From the NCBI RefSeq assembly GCF_021654855.1, contig NZ_AP024202.1, positions 62,001-126,000 of the forward strand: a DNA stretch of 64,000 bases, read 5' to 3'. The position numbers were made by a program, and so were the translations under genes. Positions 1 through 8,090 of the stretch are shown piece by piece. Source of the stretch: Thiomicrorhabdus immobilis (GTDB lineage: Bacteria; Pseudomonadota; Gammaproteobacteria; Thiomicrospirales; Thiomicrospiraceae). The notes beneath the pieces were generated by a model, which worked only from the letters and a program-made list of their open reading frames with translations, was not told where the DNA came from and did no database searches. How positions within the stretch are numbered: the first letter of the stretch is position 1; the number at the start of each line of letters is the position of its first letter.

Positions 1-57
1 TCCTCTTCTCATTTTTTATGAGTTTATATTGTTTTATATTGATTATTTATTTGGGAA

Positions 58-570
58 TTAAGGTCGGATATAGGTAAATCCTTGACCTTGTAGGTGAGCA
101 AGTTCAGCGACACCGCTAGGCACGACATCGTCTTTGGCGGCATCGTATAAATCTTCTTCTAAATTGACGTTTCTGCCTTTTAGGGTATTGGCACAAACAT
201 TAAAATGAACACCTTGTAACTTCAAACGGTCTACACGTTGTGTGATCTTATCTACCGCATTTGCAGATTTGAATTTTGGTACTTTTTTCAGTGATTCAGG
301 CTTAAGAAGCAGTGATAAGCCGTCACCATGCAATACCACGTGAATATCCATGTTTTCTGCCCCTACGGCATTGATATGGTTTTGAATATTTCTTAAAGCC
401 CCAAATTGCTTTTTAGCATCGTCATAATTAATGTGGTAAACCACTTTTTGGTGGCCGTATCGGTCAGCATTATCTGACGCGATAGCAAAATTAGGCACTA
501 AAGAAGCTAAACCGAAAAAGACAACTAAGCCAAACATGACTGAGGATAAAAGGTGAGTAATTGTTTTCAT
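58..570 (-). CDS. Periplasmic DsrE-like protein
   Basis: A 170-residue protein with an N-terminal hydrophobic signal (about residues 8-31, ending near AIAS) and a DsrE/DsrF-like fold. The core starts at QKVVYHINYDD, typical of the small DsrE proteins that bind or transfer sulfane sulfur in sulfur oxidisers. The candidate active cysteine is C126 in FNVCANTL, followed by the family-like ending VPSG...GFTYIRP. It follows the gene at 599-1057 on the same strand after 28 bases, so the two form an operon divergent from an ECF sigma factor. The same Cys context and the same ending recur in the neighbouring DsrE protein and in the anti-sigma factor at 1842-2534. Family assignment comes from motifs; substrate and partner are unknown. 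Export to the periplasm is inferred from the signal sequence. Confidence 0.8.
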   Translation of the reverse strand: MKTITHLLSSVMFGLVVFFGLASLVPNFAIASDNADRYGHQKVVYHINYDDAKKQFGALRNIQNHINAVGAENMDIHVVLHGDGLSLLLKPESLKKVPKFKSANAVDKITQRVDRLKLQGVHFNVCANTLKGRNVNLEEDLYDAAKDDVVPSGVAELAHLQGQGFTYIRP

Positions 571-598
571 AAAAGTCTCGAATTTGATAAATAAGGGA

Positions 599-1057
599 TT
601 AAGGCTTTAGAATTTGCCAACCTGCTTTGTTGAGTTGCAATATGCGTCCCGCACCCGCAGGTACAATGCTGACAGCTGGTTGAATTTTTGGCTTGTAACC
701 CAGTTTCTTTGCCATATTGTTAATGGTGTTTTCGCAAGCACTAAAACGAACACCATTGGCGATTAGGTTGTTGATTCGGTCTGTATTGGTATTGCCTTCG
801 AACATCAGACGAACGCCTGGTCCAAAGCCTACGATTTCAATATCAATGTTTTGCGCTTCGTAGTATCTTTGTAGGTTGGCGGCCACATTGAGCACAAGGG
901 TTTGTTTGAAAGGATCTCTATCGCTAATTTGCAGTACCACCTTATTCTCAGCAAAGGTATCGGGTAATGGGGCTTCTGTTTGCGCAGCATAACTGGGTAG
1001 GCAAAACAACAGGCCTATCAATAGAGCCAGGTATTTTTGTATGATTAATTTTTGCAT
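599..1057 (-). CDS. Periplasmic DsrE-like protein, first gene of the pair
   Basis: A 152-residue secreted protein: signal peptide about residues 1-24 ending PSYAA, then a DsrE-like domain from ENKVVLQISDRD to the C-terminus. The candidate sulfur-carrying cysteine is C108 in FSACENTI, and the protein ends IVPAGAG...GWQILKP. The start has an AGGA ribosome site 7 bases upstream. It shares little overall identity with its neighbour at 58-570 but has the same architecture, suggesting an old duplication or heteromeric partners. It is transcribed away from the ECF sigma gene at 1267; the 209-base gap between them should hold both promoters. It probably belongs to the sigma factor's regulon, by proximity and shared domain only. 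Biochemical role unknown. Confidence 0.8.
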   Translation of the reverse strand: MQKLIIQKYLALLIGLLFCLPSYAAQTEAPLPDTFAENKVVLQISDRDPFKQTLVLNVAANLQRYYEAQNIDIEIVGFGPGVRLMFEGNTNTDRINNLIANGVRFSACENTINNMAKKLGYKPKIQPAVSIVPAGAGRILQLNKAGWQILKP

Positions 1058-1108
1058 TAAGTTTTCCTTTAAAAATGGTTCAAGAATTTTGCGCGCTTAC
1101 CCTTTAAA

Positions 1109-1132
1109 CGAACGACCCCTGTGATTTATTCC
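1109..1132 (-). promoter_or_regulatory. Candidate ECF-type promoter of the DsrE pair
   Basis: Read on the minus strand, a GGAATAAA element (1132-1125) is followed by GTCGTTCG (1116-1109), upstream of the first DsrE gene. GGAA-type -35 and CGT-type -10 elements are usual for ECF sigma factors. The gap (14 or 18 bases, depending on which CGTT is taken) does not fit the usual 16-17, so this is only a candidate. I found no matching copy in front of the sigma gene itself. Confidence 0.22.
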
Positions 1133-1170
1133 ATTTATTTTTCACAAATAAACTTATTGGCCTAACAAGT

Positions 1171-1196
1171 TTGCTAATATCGTAAATTGCTAATAT
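1171..1196. repeat. Direct repeat TTGCTAATAT in the divergent region
   Basis: TTGCTAATAT occurs at 1171-1180 and again at 1187-1196, 16 bases start to start, in the AT-rich gap between the DsrE genes and the ECF sigma gene. It could be a regulator site or chance AT-rich similarity. Confidence 0.35.
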
Positions 1197-1266
1197 TTAA
1201 AGGGTTTTACAAATCATTGGTTTTGAATTAGTATCGAAAAAAGGCAAATTTTAAAAGACAGGTTCA

Positions 1267-1839
1267 ATGACATTAACCACAAAGGTTGCTAATTTATTTA
1301 GCGAGACCAAGAAAAGACGGCAGCTGAATGCCTTATTTGAGAAAAAGTATCGCAATCTATATCGGTTGGCTTATGCTTGGTGTCATCAGGCATTACAAGC
1401 AGAAGATTTAGTGCAAGAAACTTTTTTAAAAGCCTTGGAAAGTAATAAAGAACTCGACAGTTTGGAGCATTTGGATGCTTGGCTTGCTAAGATCATGCAT
1501 AATAAGTTTTTGGATATTATGCGTTTCAATCGCCGTTGGCAGTTGGCGGATGAGACTGAAATCGATAATTTTTATATGCAAGAATGTTCGGAAACAAAGT
1601 TGATTGAGCAGCAAACATCGGAATGCCTATGTAAGGCAATGGCACGTTTGTCATTTGAACAACGTGAGGCGATAGCGTTAGTGGATTTACAGGGTTTTAG
1701 TTACCAACAGATTTCAGAAATCACGGAAACTCCGATTGGAACCGTGATGAGCCGAATTTCTCGTGGTCGAGAGAATTTGGCAAAAATGATGCAACAGATG
1801 GAAAAGGGCAAATCTAAGGTTGTGCCTTTACGGAGATAG
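1267..1839 (+). CDS. ECF-family RNA polymerase sigma factor
   Basis: A 190-residue sigma-70 family protein with only regions 2 and 4. Region 2 runs from about residue 22 to 90 (FEKKYRNLYRLAYAW, then AEDLVQETFLKAL, then HNKFLDIMRFNRR). Region 4 spans about residues 120-175 (LSFEQREAIALVDLQG, then YQQISEITETPIGTVMSRISRG). This is the standard ECF length and layout. It sits two bases ahead of a membrane anti-sigma factor (TAG, two bases, ATG) and must be cotranscribed with it. Divergent secreted DsrE-like genes are the obvious candidate targets. Specific ECF group not assigned. Confidence 0.93.
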   Translation: MTLTTKVANLFSETKKRRQLNALFEKKYRNLYRLAYAWCHQALQAEDLVQETFLKALESNKELDSLEHLDAWLAKIMHNKFLDIMRFNRRWQLADETEIDNFYMQECSETKLIEQQTSECLCKAMARLSFEQREAIALVDLQGFSYQQISEITETPIGTVMSRISRGRENLAKMMQQMEKGKSKVVPLRR

Positions 1840-1841
1840 AG

Positions 1842-2534
1842 ATGAGTCATTCAATTGAAACTTATCATTTACATGCCTATTTAGACGGCGAATTAAGCCA
1901 TGATGAGTGTGTGGAAGTTGAAAAAGCACTTGAAAAAGATGCCGATCTACGACAAGAATTTGAAAAATATAAGTTACTAAAAAGCAATATGCTCAAGGCG
2001 TATAACGATATTACTGTGCCACCAAAAAATCACCCGAAAGCAAACCAAAAAACACGAAAATCACTATGGAACATCCCTAATACGGCGGTGGCTTCGTTGG
2101 TTTTTGGATTGGTTATCGGGGCTGGGCTTTATAAGATTGTTTTGTTTCAGAATCAAGCAATGCCTGCCTTGCAGCAAGCCATGTCTGAGAATTATTTAGT
2201 GCATATCGATTCGGATTCACCAGATAAACAAAAACAGGCGGTTAAAGAAATAGAAGCATTGTTGGAAACGGTAGGGGCTAACGCAAAAGTAGATCTGATC
2301 TCAAACTATAATGGGGTGCAGCTTTTCGATGTGAACAACCCCAACAGCCCTGAGTTGAGCCGTTTGCTGGAAAAATACGATAATTTGACCTTATTTGCCT
2401 GTAAACGTGCCTTGGATAGAGCTCGGAAACTCGGTAAACCGGTTAAACTCATGCCGAATGTCAAACATGAACAGCCGGCGATTGATGCCGTTGTCGAGCG
2501 CTTGAATTCTGGCTGGAGTTACATCAAAATCTAG
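1842..2534 (+). CDS. Transmembrane anti-sigma factor with a periplasmic DsrE-like domain
   Basis: A 230-residue single-pass protein. The N-terminal about 60 residues (HAYLDGELSHDECVEVEKAL...) are the cytoplasmic sigma-binding type, without the HxxxCxxC zinc motif. A membrane segment lies at about residues 81-101. The outer part (about 116-230) resembles the two secreted DsrE proteins encoded next door: it opens NYLVHIDSDSP, has a single conserved-position cysteine C187 in LFACKRAL (compare FSACENTI and FNVCANTL), and ends GWSYIKI (compare GWQILKP, GFTYIRP). Role as anti-sigma factor follows from topology and gene order (GGAGATAGAG ribosome site, two-base gap). Sensing of sulfane sulfur or of the DsrE proteins through this domain is inference; a structure comparison would decide. 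Confidence 0.8.
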   Translation: MSHSIETYHLHAYLDGELSHDECVEVEKALEKDADLRQEFEKYKLLKSNMLKAYNDITVPPKNHPKANQKTRKSLWNIPNTAVASLVFGLVIGAGLYKIVLFQNQAMPALQQAMSENYLVHIDSDSPDKQKQAVKEIEALLETVGANAKVDLISNYNGVQLFDVNNPNSPELSRLLEKYDNLTLFACKRALDRARKLGKPVKLMPNVKHEQPAIDAVVERLNSGWSYIKI

Positions 2535-2583
2535 TGTTTTGGAAGATTCTAAGTTATAAAAACCATATTTTATTGGTAGTTGG

Positions 2584-2601
2584 GTAAACTGCACAGTTTA
2601 C
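2584..2601. terminator. Hairpin after the anti-sigma gene
   Basis: Perfect 8-base arms GTAAACTG / CAGTTTAC with a two-base loop, 50 bases after the anti-sigma stop and followed by an AT-rich stretch rather than a pure T run. Possible weak terminator separating the sigma operon from lplT, or an operator. Confidence 0.4.
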
Positions 2602-2652
2602 TTAATTATTTGGCGTTGCCAGAATCAATCTAGGGTTAAATGAGGAGCCCTC

Positions 2653-2673
2653 ATGTGTTTTTATGCAGAATAA
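2653..2673 (+). CDS. Possible six-codon leader ORF overlapping the lplT start
   Basis: ATG at 2653 lies five bases after a strong GAGGAG ribosome site (2642-2647) and encodes MCFYAE then TAA. The stop (2671-2673) falls just after the lplT ATG at 2663. The good ribosome site is ideally placed for this mini-ORF and 15 bases from the lplT ATG, so lplT may be translated by coupling. It could equally be a chance ORF. Confidence 0.28.
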   Translation: MCFYAE

Positions 2674-3988
2674 AGCGGTGTTAACACAATCCAACTTATT
2701 GTTCTCCAAACGGTTTTATCCCATCTTTTGGGTACAGTTTTTAGGGGCGTTCAACGATAATCTATTCAAGAATGCCTTAGTCATGCTGATTACCTTCAGG
2801 TTATCCAGTTCCGCTGGCGATACCGGCTTATTGATTACCTTCGCCGCCGGATTATTTATTTTACCTTTCTTTCTGTTCTCCTCTTTAGCAGGGCAAATCG
2901 CCGATCATTATCCTAAGCAGCGTCTTATCAAAAAAATTAAATTGGCCGAAATCTTGATTATGGGTCTGGGAGCGATTGCTTTACTCAGTCAGGAGTTGAT
3001 ATTACTGTTCTTAACCCTGTTTTTAATGGGCAGTCAGTCCGCTTTTTTCGGGCCTATCAAATATTCGGTTTTACCGGAAATTCTGCCGGAAAACGAACTT
3101 CTAAGAGGTAATGGCTTATTCAGTGGCTCAACCTTTATCGCCATTCTTTTAGGCACCATTTTGGGCGGCATAGGGGTGTTGGCAGAAGAGGGTCTTTGGA
3201 TTATGTCCTTAGCAATTTTAGTGGTTGCCATTGTCGGTTATCTGTTTAGTTTGAAGGTGGTCAGTGGTACTTCAGCCAATCCACAATTGGCTATAGAGTG
3301 GAATCTTTTCAAAAGTACTAAATTGATGGTTTCTGCAAGCGTCAAGCATAAAACCGCTTTCTTCTCGGTATTGGCCATCTCTTGGTTTTGGTTTATCGGT
3401 GCGGTTTTATTGAGCCAAATACCCGCTTTGGTCAAATATGATCTGCAGGCTGATGACAATGTGGTGATTGCCTACTTAACCTTGTTTTCGATTGGTATTG
3501 CGTTGGGTGCGGGTGTAGTTGGTCGCTTTATGGCCAATCAAGCCCATATTAAGTGGCATTGGTTGATGTTGCTTGGGATGTCCACTGCTTTGGCGGTAAC
3601 GGTTTTGAGTATAGAGTTTACCGACTTTAGCCAATTGGCCTTGTTGCAAAATGTTTCACATGAAACACTTTTAAACTTTTATGACTTTATGAGCGTTTGG
3701 CCTGCTAACAGCTCGTTTATCGCATTAGGGATTCTGTCGGTATTAGGCGGAGCTTTCATTGTGCCCCTGTATACCTTATTGCAAACCCATACACCAAGTG
3801 TGGTCCGTGCTAGAATGGTTGCCGTTAATAATATTATGAATGCTTTCTTGATGGTGTTGTCCGCGGTCTTGTTGATGCTCGGCTTCGCTTTAGATTTAAG
3901 TTTGCTTAACATGTTGATGGTTTTAGCGCTGATGAACGTGGTGATGGTTGTCGTATTATTTAAAAAACGCTTTATTGCGGTTGAATAA
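2663..3988 (+). CDS. lplT: LplT-type lysophospholipid transporter (MFS)
   Basis: A 441-residue major facilitator with about 12 hydrophobic segments. The N-terminal FWVQFLGAFNDNLFKNALV (about residues 22-41) is the hallmark of LplT/YgeD proteins, which flip lysophospholipids across the inner membrane. It is followed after 54 bases by the acyltransferase/acyl-ACP synthetase gene aas, the same pairing as in E. coli, where LplT supplies lysophosphatidylethanolamine to Aas for re-acylation. The E. coli LplT is shorter (about 400 residues); the extra length here is spread over loops. Start chosen at ATG 2663; the nearest strong ribosome site is 15 bases upstream and better placed for a short leader ORF. 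A parS-like sequence lies inside the gene at 3652-3667. Confidence 0.88.
   Translation: MQNKAVLTQSNLLFSKRFYPIFWVQFLGAFNDNLFKNALVMLITFRLSSSAGDTGLLITFAAGLFILPFFLFSSLAGQIADHYPKQRLIKKIKLAEILIMGLGAIALLSQELILLFLTLFLMGSQSAFFGPIKYSVLPEILPENELLRGNGLFSGSTFIAILLGTILGGIGVLAEEGLWIMSLAILVVAIVGYLFSLKVVSGTSANPQLAIEWNLFKSTKLMVSASVKHKTAFFSVLAISWFWFIGAVLLSQIPALVKYDLQADDNVVIAYLTLFSIGIALGAGVVGRFMANQAHIKWHWLMLLGMSTALAVTVLSIEFTDFSQLALLQNVSHETLLNFYDFMSVWPANSSFIALGILSVLGGAFIVPLYTLLQTHTPSVVRARMVAVNNIMNAFLMVLSAVLLMLGFALDLSLLNMLMVLALMNVVMVVVLFKKRFIAVE
3652..3667. promoter_or_regulatory. parS-like site (15/16, CACATG core)
   Basis: TGTTTCACATGAAACA differs from the ParB consensus TGTTTCACGTGAAACA at one central base. 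It lies inside lplT. Since the central CG is important for ParB recognition, this copy may be weak or degenerate. Confidence 0.45.
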
Positions 3989-4042
3989 AACAAGACAGTT
4001 CACTTAATCCGCGCGGAAAATGGATAAAGAATAGGGTTTTGG

Positions 4043-6205
4043 ATGAAGTGGTTATTTAAACTTGTCGTTAAGGGATTATTTAAATTAGTCTACCGTGTTG
4101 AGGTAAGTGGCTTAGAGCATTATCGTAATGCGATAGAGGGTGAACGACCGGTTTTGATAATCGCCAACCACGTTTCATTGCTCGACGGCCCTTTATTGGA
4201 CCTGTTTCTCCCTGGTGAAACGACTTTTATGGTCGATAAATCCCACACCAAAAAATGGCATGAACGTTTTCTGCTTTCTATGAGCCATTTCTTTACGGTG
4301 GATATCCATAGCCCTTATGCCGCCAAACATATGATTGACGAGCTTAAAAAAGGCCGTCAATGTATGATTTTTCCTGAAGGAAGGATTACCACCACGGGTG
4401 CCTTGATGAAGGTCTATGAAGGTACCGGTTTGGTTGCCGATAAAACTAACGCGGCTGTTTTACCCGTCCATATTGGCGGGGCGATTTACAGTCGTTTTTC
4501 TTACTTGGACGGCACTAGATTCGCTTTTATAAAGCGTCTATGGTTCCCTAAAATCACCCTTAGCATTCAGCCAAGTACCCAGATTAAATTAGATTCGGCC
4601 ATTAAAGGCACTAAAAAGCACAAGCATTACAAGAGGTTGGTGTTCAACTTATTGCGTGATGCCAGTTTCTATGGCTCGGTTACCCCACAATCCATTTTTG
4701 CCAAATTGATAGATGCGAGAGAGACTTATCAATCGAAAGAAATCGTGGTCGAAGACATTAATCACGCGCAATTAAGCCTCAAAAAAATCTCTCAAGCAGC
4801 GGTTATTTTGGGTAAAGCGTTGCAAAACCAGCTGAAAGATGAAAAACGGGTTGGTTTGATGTTACCCAACGTGTCTGGTATGCCGGTTAGCTTTTTTGCG
4901 TTACAGGCTTATGGTTATGTACCGGCAATGATTAACTTTACGGCTGGACAAGGGGCGATTCAGTCGGCCTGTGAAACGGCTGAAGTGCAAACCATCGTGA
5001 CCTCTAAAAAGTTCGTTGAAGCTTTTGAAATCCAACCTTTGGTAGACGCTCTTTCTGAAAAAGTAAGATTCATTTATCTGGAAGAGGTTCGTGAACAAAT
5101 CGCTTTATTTGATAAGTTGGCAGGCCTGGTAACTTCTACCAAAAGTTTGCCTGGTTACAAAATAGCGGCTGAAAATGAAGCGGTTGTCTTGTTTACCTCA
5201 GGCTCGGAAGGGGTGCCAAAAGGGGTAGTGCTATCGCACAACAACCTGGTAAGCAATATCGAACAAATCAATGCGATGCTGAACCTTTTGCCAACCGAAA
5301 AGATTTTTAACGCTTTGCCCACCTTCCACTGTTTTGGATTGACCGCAGGCATGCTTTGGCCGCTTTTAAAAGGGGCTAAGCTGTTCATGTATCCGTCACC
5401 GGTGCATTATGGAATCGTACCGGAGATGGTTTATCAAACCAATTCACATTATGTGTTCGGAACCGATACTTTCTTTAGCGGTTATGCACGTAAAGCCGAT
5501 AGTTTCGATTTTTATAGCATCCGCGCCTTAATTGCCGGTGCGGAACGTTTACGTCCTGAAACTCGTGAGATGTATGCCAATAAGTACCATCAGCCTATTT
5601 TTGAGGGGTATGGGGTTACTGAAACCACGCCGGTTTTGGCGGTGAATATTCCAACCGCTTTCAAGCATGGTTCGGTGGGTCAATTCGTTCCGGGTGTTGA
5701 ATATCGCCTAGAACCGGTACCCGGTATCGAAGAGGGCGGCCGTCTATATGTGAAAGGGCCAAATATCATGCTGGGTTACCTTATGCCGAATCAACCGGGC
5801 GTTTTGCAACCACCGCTTGACGGTTGGCATGATACCGGTGATATCGTCGATGTCGATAAAGACGGCTACGTCTGGATTAAAGGTCGTGCAAAACGTTTTG
5901 CTAAGATAGGTGGCGAGATGGTTTCTTTAACCGCCGTTGAAAACTACATCAACCAAGCAAGCCCTGAAGGTCACCATGTGGTGGTGGCCGTGCCAGATGA
6001 ACGTAAAGGCGAGCAATTGGTGTTGGTGACAGATGATGTCACCCTAAGTCGTCAAACGGTCACAGATGCCGCTAAAGCCGCTCTGGTTTCAGAATTGATG
6101 ATTCCTAAAACCGTTATCCTGGTCGAAAAAGTTCCTGTGTTAGGAACCGGAAAAACCAATTATCCAGAAGTTCAAAAAATTGCGGAAAGGCATTTTAAAA
6201 GTTAA
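4043..6205 (+). CDS. aas: Bifunctional Aas: 2-acyl-glycerophosphoethanolamine acyltransferase / acyl-ACP synthetase
   Basis: A 720-residue fusion, almost the same length as E. coli Aas (719). The N-terminal PlsC-type acyltransferase has the HX4D motif (NHVSLLDG, H43 and D48) and FPEGR at about 110-114. The C-terminal two thirds is an AMP-forming acyl-activating enzyme, with the phosphate loop LFTSGSEGVPKG near residue 383 and the YGVTETTP motif near 528. Together they activate a fatty acid onto carrier protein and re-acylate lysophosphatidylethanolamine at the inner membrane. It is downstream of lplT in what looks like one operon, and is followed by a strong terminator. An ACCAGGCCTGGT-like sequence (10/12) occurs at 5119-5130. 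Confidence 0.92.
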   Translation: MKWLFKLVVKGLFKLVYRVEVSGLEHYRNAIEGERPVLIIANHVSLLDGPLLDLFLPGETTFMVDKSHTKKWHERFLLSMSHFFTVDIHSPYAAKHMIDELKKGRQCMIFPEGRITTTGALMKVYEGTGLVADKTNAAVLPVHIGGAIYSRFSYLDGTRFAFIKRLWFPKITLSIQPSTQIKLDSAIKGTKKHKHYKRLVFNLLRDASFYGSVTPQSIFAKLIDARETYQSKEIVVEDINHAQLSLKKISQAAVILGKALQNQLKDEKRVGLMLPNVSGMPVSFFALQAYGYVPAMINFTAGQGAIQSACETAEVQTIVTSKKFVEAFEIQPLVDALSEKVRFIYLEEVREQIALFDKLAGLVTSTKSLPGYKIAAENEAVVLFTSGSEGVPKGVVLSHNNLVSNIEQINAMLNLLPTEKIFNALPTFHCFGLTAGMLWPLLKGAKLFMYPSPVHYGIVPEMVYQTNSHYVFGTDTFFSGYARKADSFDFYSIRALIAGAERLRPETREMYANKYHQPIFEGYGVTETTPVLAVNIPTAFKHGSVGQFVPGVEYRLEPVPGIEEGGRLYVKGPNIMLGYLMPNQPGVLQPPLDGWHDTGDIVDVDKDGYVWIKGRAKRFAKIGGEMVSLTAVENYINQASPEGHHVVVAVPDERKGEQLVLVTDDVTLSRQTVTDAAKAALVSELMIPKTVILVEKVPVLGTGKTNYPEVQKIAERHFKS

Positions 6206-6232
6206 CTCTAATTGAGCTTTGACTCAAAACAG

Positions 6233-6259
6233 AAAGGCGTTCAATTGAACGCCTTTTTT
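6233..6259 (+). terminator. Rho-independent terminator after aas
   Basis: A perfect 24-base palindrome (6233-6256) built on AAAGGCGTTC/GAACGCCTTT followed by T residues to 6259, 28 bases after the aas stop. Classic intrinsic terminator. Confidence 0.9.
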
Positions 6260-6267
6260 ATTGCTGG

Positions 6268-6291
6268 AAAACGACCAGGCCTGGTCGTTTT
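6268..6291. repeat. Iterated palindrome, 24-bp extended copy at a convergent gene end
   Basis: The core ACCAGGCCTGGT (6274-6285) is extended to a perfect 24-base palindrome with flanks AAAACG/CGTTTT. It lies between the convergent ends of aas and batD (copy 1). A run before the stem and T run after it would make it a terminator in either direction. Confidence 0.9.
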
Positions 6292-6302
6292 GTACAACGC
6301 GG

Positions 6303-8090
6303 TTATTTATTGTTATATAACTCGCTTAACTCACCTTTGTTTTTGAGTTTTTCATGCGGTTCGCTGAAAAGGGATGCCCAATTGTCACAGATGATTTGTT
6401 TGGTATCGTCATTGAGTTGTTCTCCGGCAAAAAGGTGCGCTTCAAGTTGGAAGATGGCCTTCTTTAGCGGTTCATTTGGAATCGAATCGACGTTTTTGAT
6501 ATTGATGTCATCATGTAGCTGTCTTAATAAATCTTTGTAGAACTCGGTTGGCGGCATGTCGCACCATTTATTTTTCAGAACGGAAGCCGTTACCGCATTT
6601 TCTTTAGCATCATGCAAGCTGTCACCAGCCTGTTTTATCAAGCTGAGTTGTTTACGTGTGTGTAACAACAGCCAGAGGGTAATGAGCCATAAGACGATAA
6701 ACAAACCAGCAATAATCCAAACCCAGAATGGGCTGGTAGCTTGGCTATTTTTAGCTTGTTTTTGGTTATCAACCGCTGGGTTGTATGTGTCCTCTTGCTG
6801 GCCATTGAGCGGATTTTCAACAGGGTTTTTCAGCGTTTTGTTATCTGCTTGGTCAGCCGATTGAGTGCCAATCTGGGATTCAGGATGAACAGCGGATGTA
6901 GCTGTTGGCTCTGCCGGCAGAATGGTCAATGGCTTGCTTTTCAAAACACGGGTTTCAAAGCGGTTGGTTGCCGTGTTCCACCAGGTGATTTTTTCATCCG
7001 GTAGTGTCAAGGTTCCAGCTTGGGTCGGTACAATCGCCTGAGATATTAGTTTGCTACTGTGCACCCCTTTTTCCGATAGGGTTTGTTTGTTGACCGCTTC
7101 ATCGGCATACACCTTATAGTGATCGCCATTATGAGAGGTCATGTTAGGTAATTGGCTATCTTTCAAGCCATCCACTTCCAAAGTGATAATCCGGCGTAAA
7201 CTATCGCCGACCCGAATTTTATCCGGAAGGTTTTGCCATTGTTGGCTAAGAGATAATGAGGTGGCAGGCAACCAGTAAGCCGCCTCTCCCTTAACGGCAG
7301 GTCGAACCTGTATTAAGGTATCTTTTGCGATGGATTGCACCCCTTTCTGTTTACCCTTTAGATGCAGAATACCGGTAAAAGAGGGGCCGGAAACTTTGAG
7401 CTCGCCGCTTGATTGCGGAAATAGCGCATATTGCCATTCATAGACGGTGTATTGCTGACCGTTGATGGTTTTGCCATATACGGATTGCTCTTTTAGCGAT
7501 TCAACCAGCGCACTGTCGAATTTGGGTGGGCGGATATTGCCGCTAATCAAACTACCCTTATGGTAAAAACGTAAAGTGTAAATCAGCTGTTCTTGTACAT
7601 AAACCTGGCTCTTATCTACTTCAGCCTCTAGGAAGTAAGGTCTATTCGCATCGGTGTATTGAGCCACCTTAACCGTAATCGGGTAAGGTTGGCTTTTGAC
7701 GCCGTTGATTTCAAAAGGGGGTATGACCAGTTTTCCAGCTTGTTTTGGTAAGATTTGGATTCGCCAAATGGTATGAGAGTTATAGTGACCGTTAACGATT
7801 GAGATTTGGTTGCTCTGCTGTTTATTCAAGACATCGAACTGTTGTTCTAAAAGGCTTAAATCCAACTTGCTGTCGGTTGTTTGAAAATCGGTTTCAATCG
7901 CTAAGGTGATGATATCGCCCATTTCGACGTTTTGGCGGTCGGTTTCCACGGTAATGGAATCGGCCAAAACCCGATTGGAGCCGAGCATCAGCAACAATAA
8001 AAACAGTAGCGTCAACAATAGGCCTGTTGATTTACGGAATTTGGCGTGACTTCGAAGGGGTAAAAGGTGCTGTGTCATGATGGCTACCAC
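6303..8090 (-). CDS. batD: BatD-like protein, operon copy 1
   Basis: A 595-residue BatD family protein: signal/anchor about residues 17-44, a large periplasmic region of beta-rich repeats (SITVETDRQNVEMGDIITLAI near the start is typical), a membrane segment near residues 450-475 (WVWIIAGLFIVLWLITLWLL) and a cytoplasmic tail. Last gene of a six-gene minus-strand operon. The GTG start at 8090 overlaps the end of batBC by seven bases. The paralogous operon has the same seven-base overlap (ATGGTAA there, GTGGTAG here), supporting the GTG; an ATG at 8078 is the alternative. BatD accompanies MoxR and the VWA proteins in Bat clusters first linked to oxygen tolerance; its molecular role is unsettled. 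Confidence 0.85.
   Translation of the reverse strand: MVAIMTQHLLPLRSHAKFRKSTGLLLTLLFLLLLMLGSNRVLADSITVETDRQNVEMGDIITLAIETDFQTTDSKLDLSLLEQQFDVLNKQQSNQISIVNGHYNSHTIWRIQILPKQAGKLVIPPFEINGVKSQPYPITVKVAQYTDANRPYFLEAEVDKSQVYVQEQLIYTLRFYHKGSLISGNIRPPKFDSALVESLKEQSVYGKTINGQQYTVYEWQYALFPQSSGELKVSGPSFTGILHLKGKQKGVQSIAKDTLIQVRPAVKGEAAYWLPATSLSLSQQWQNLPDKIRVGDSLRRIITLEVDGLKDSQLPNMTSHNGDHYKVYADEAVNKQTLSEKGVHSSKLISQAIVPTQAGTLTLPDEKITWWNTATNRFETRVLKSKPLTILPAEPTATSAVHPESQIGTQSADQADNKTLKNPVENPLNGQQEDTYNPAVDNQKQAKNSQATSPFWVWIIAGLFIVLWLITLWLLLHTRKQLSLIKQAGDSLHDAKENAVTASVLKNKWCDMPPTEFYKDLLRQLHDDINIKNVDSIPNEPLKKAIFQLEAHLFAGEQLNDDTKQIICDNWASLFSEPHEKLKNKGELSELYNNK

Noticed and set aside
8-22. Small inverted repeat CTCAT/ATGAG with T-rich loop after the first DsrE gene
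   Set aside because: Only five base pairs and no T run in the direction of transcription; could be chance.
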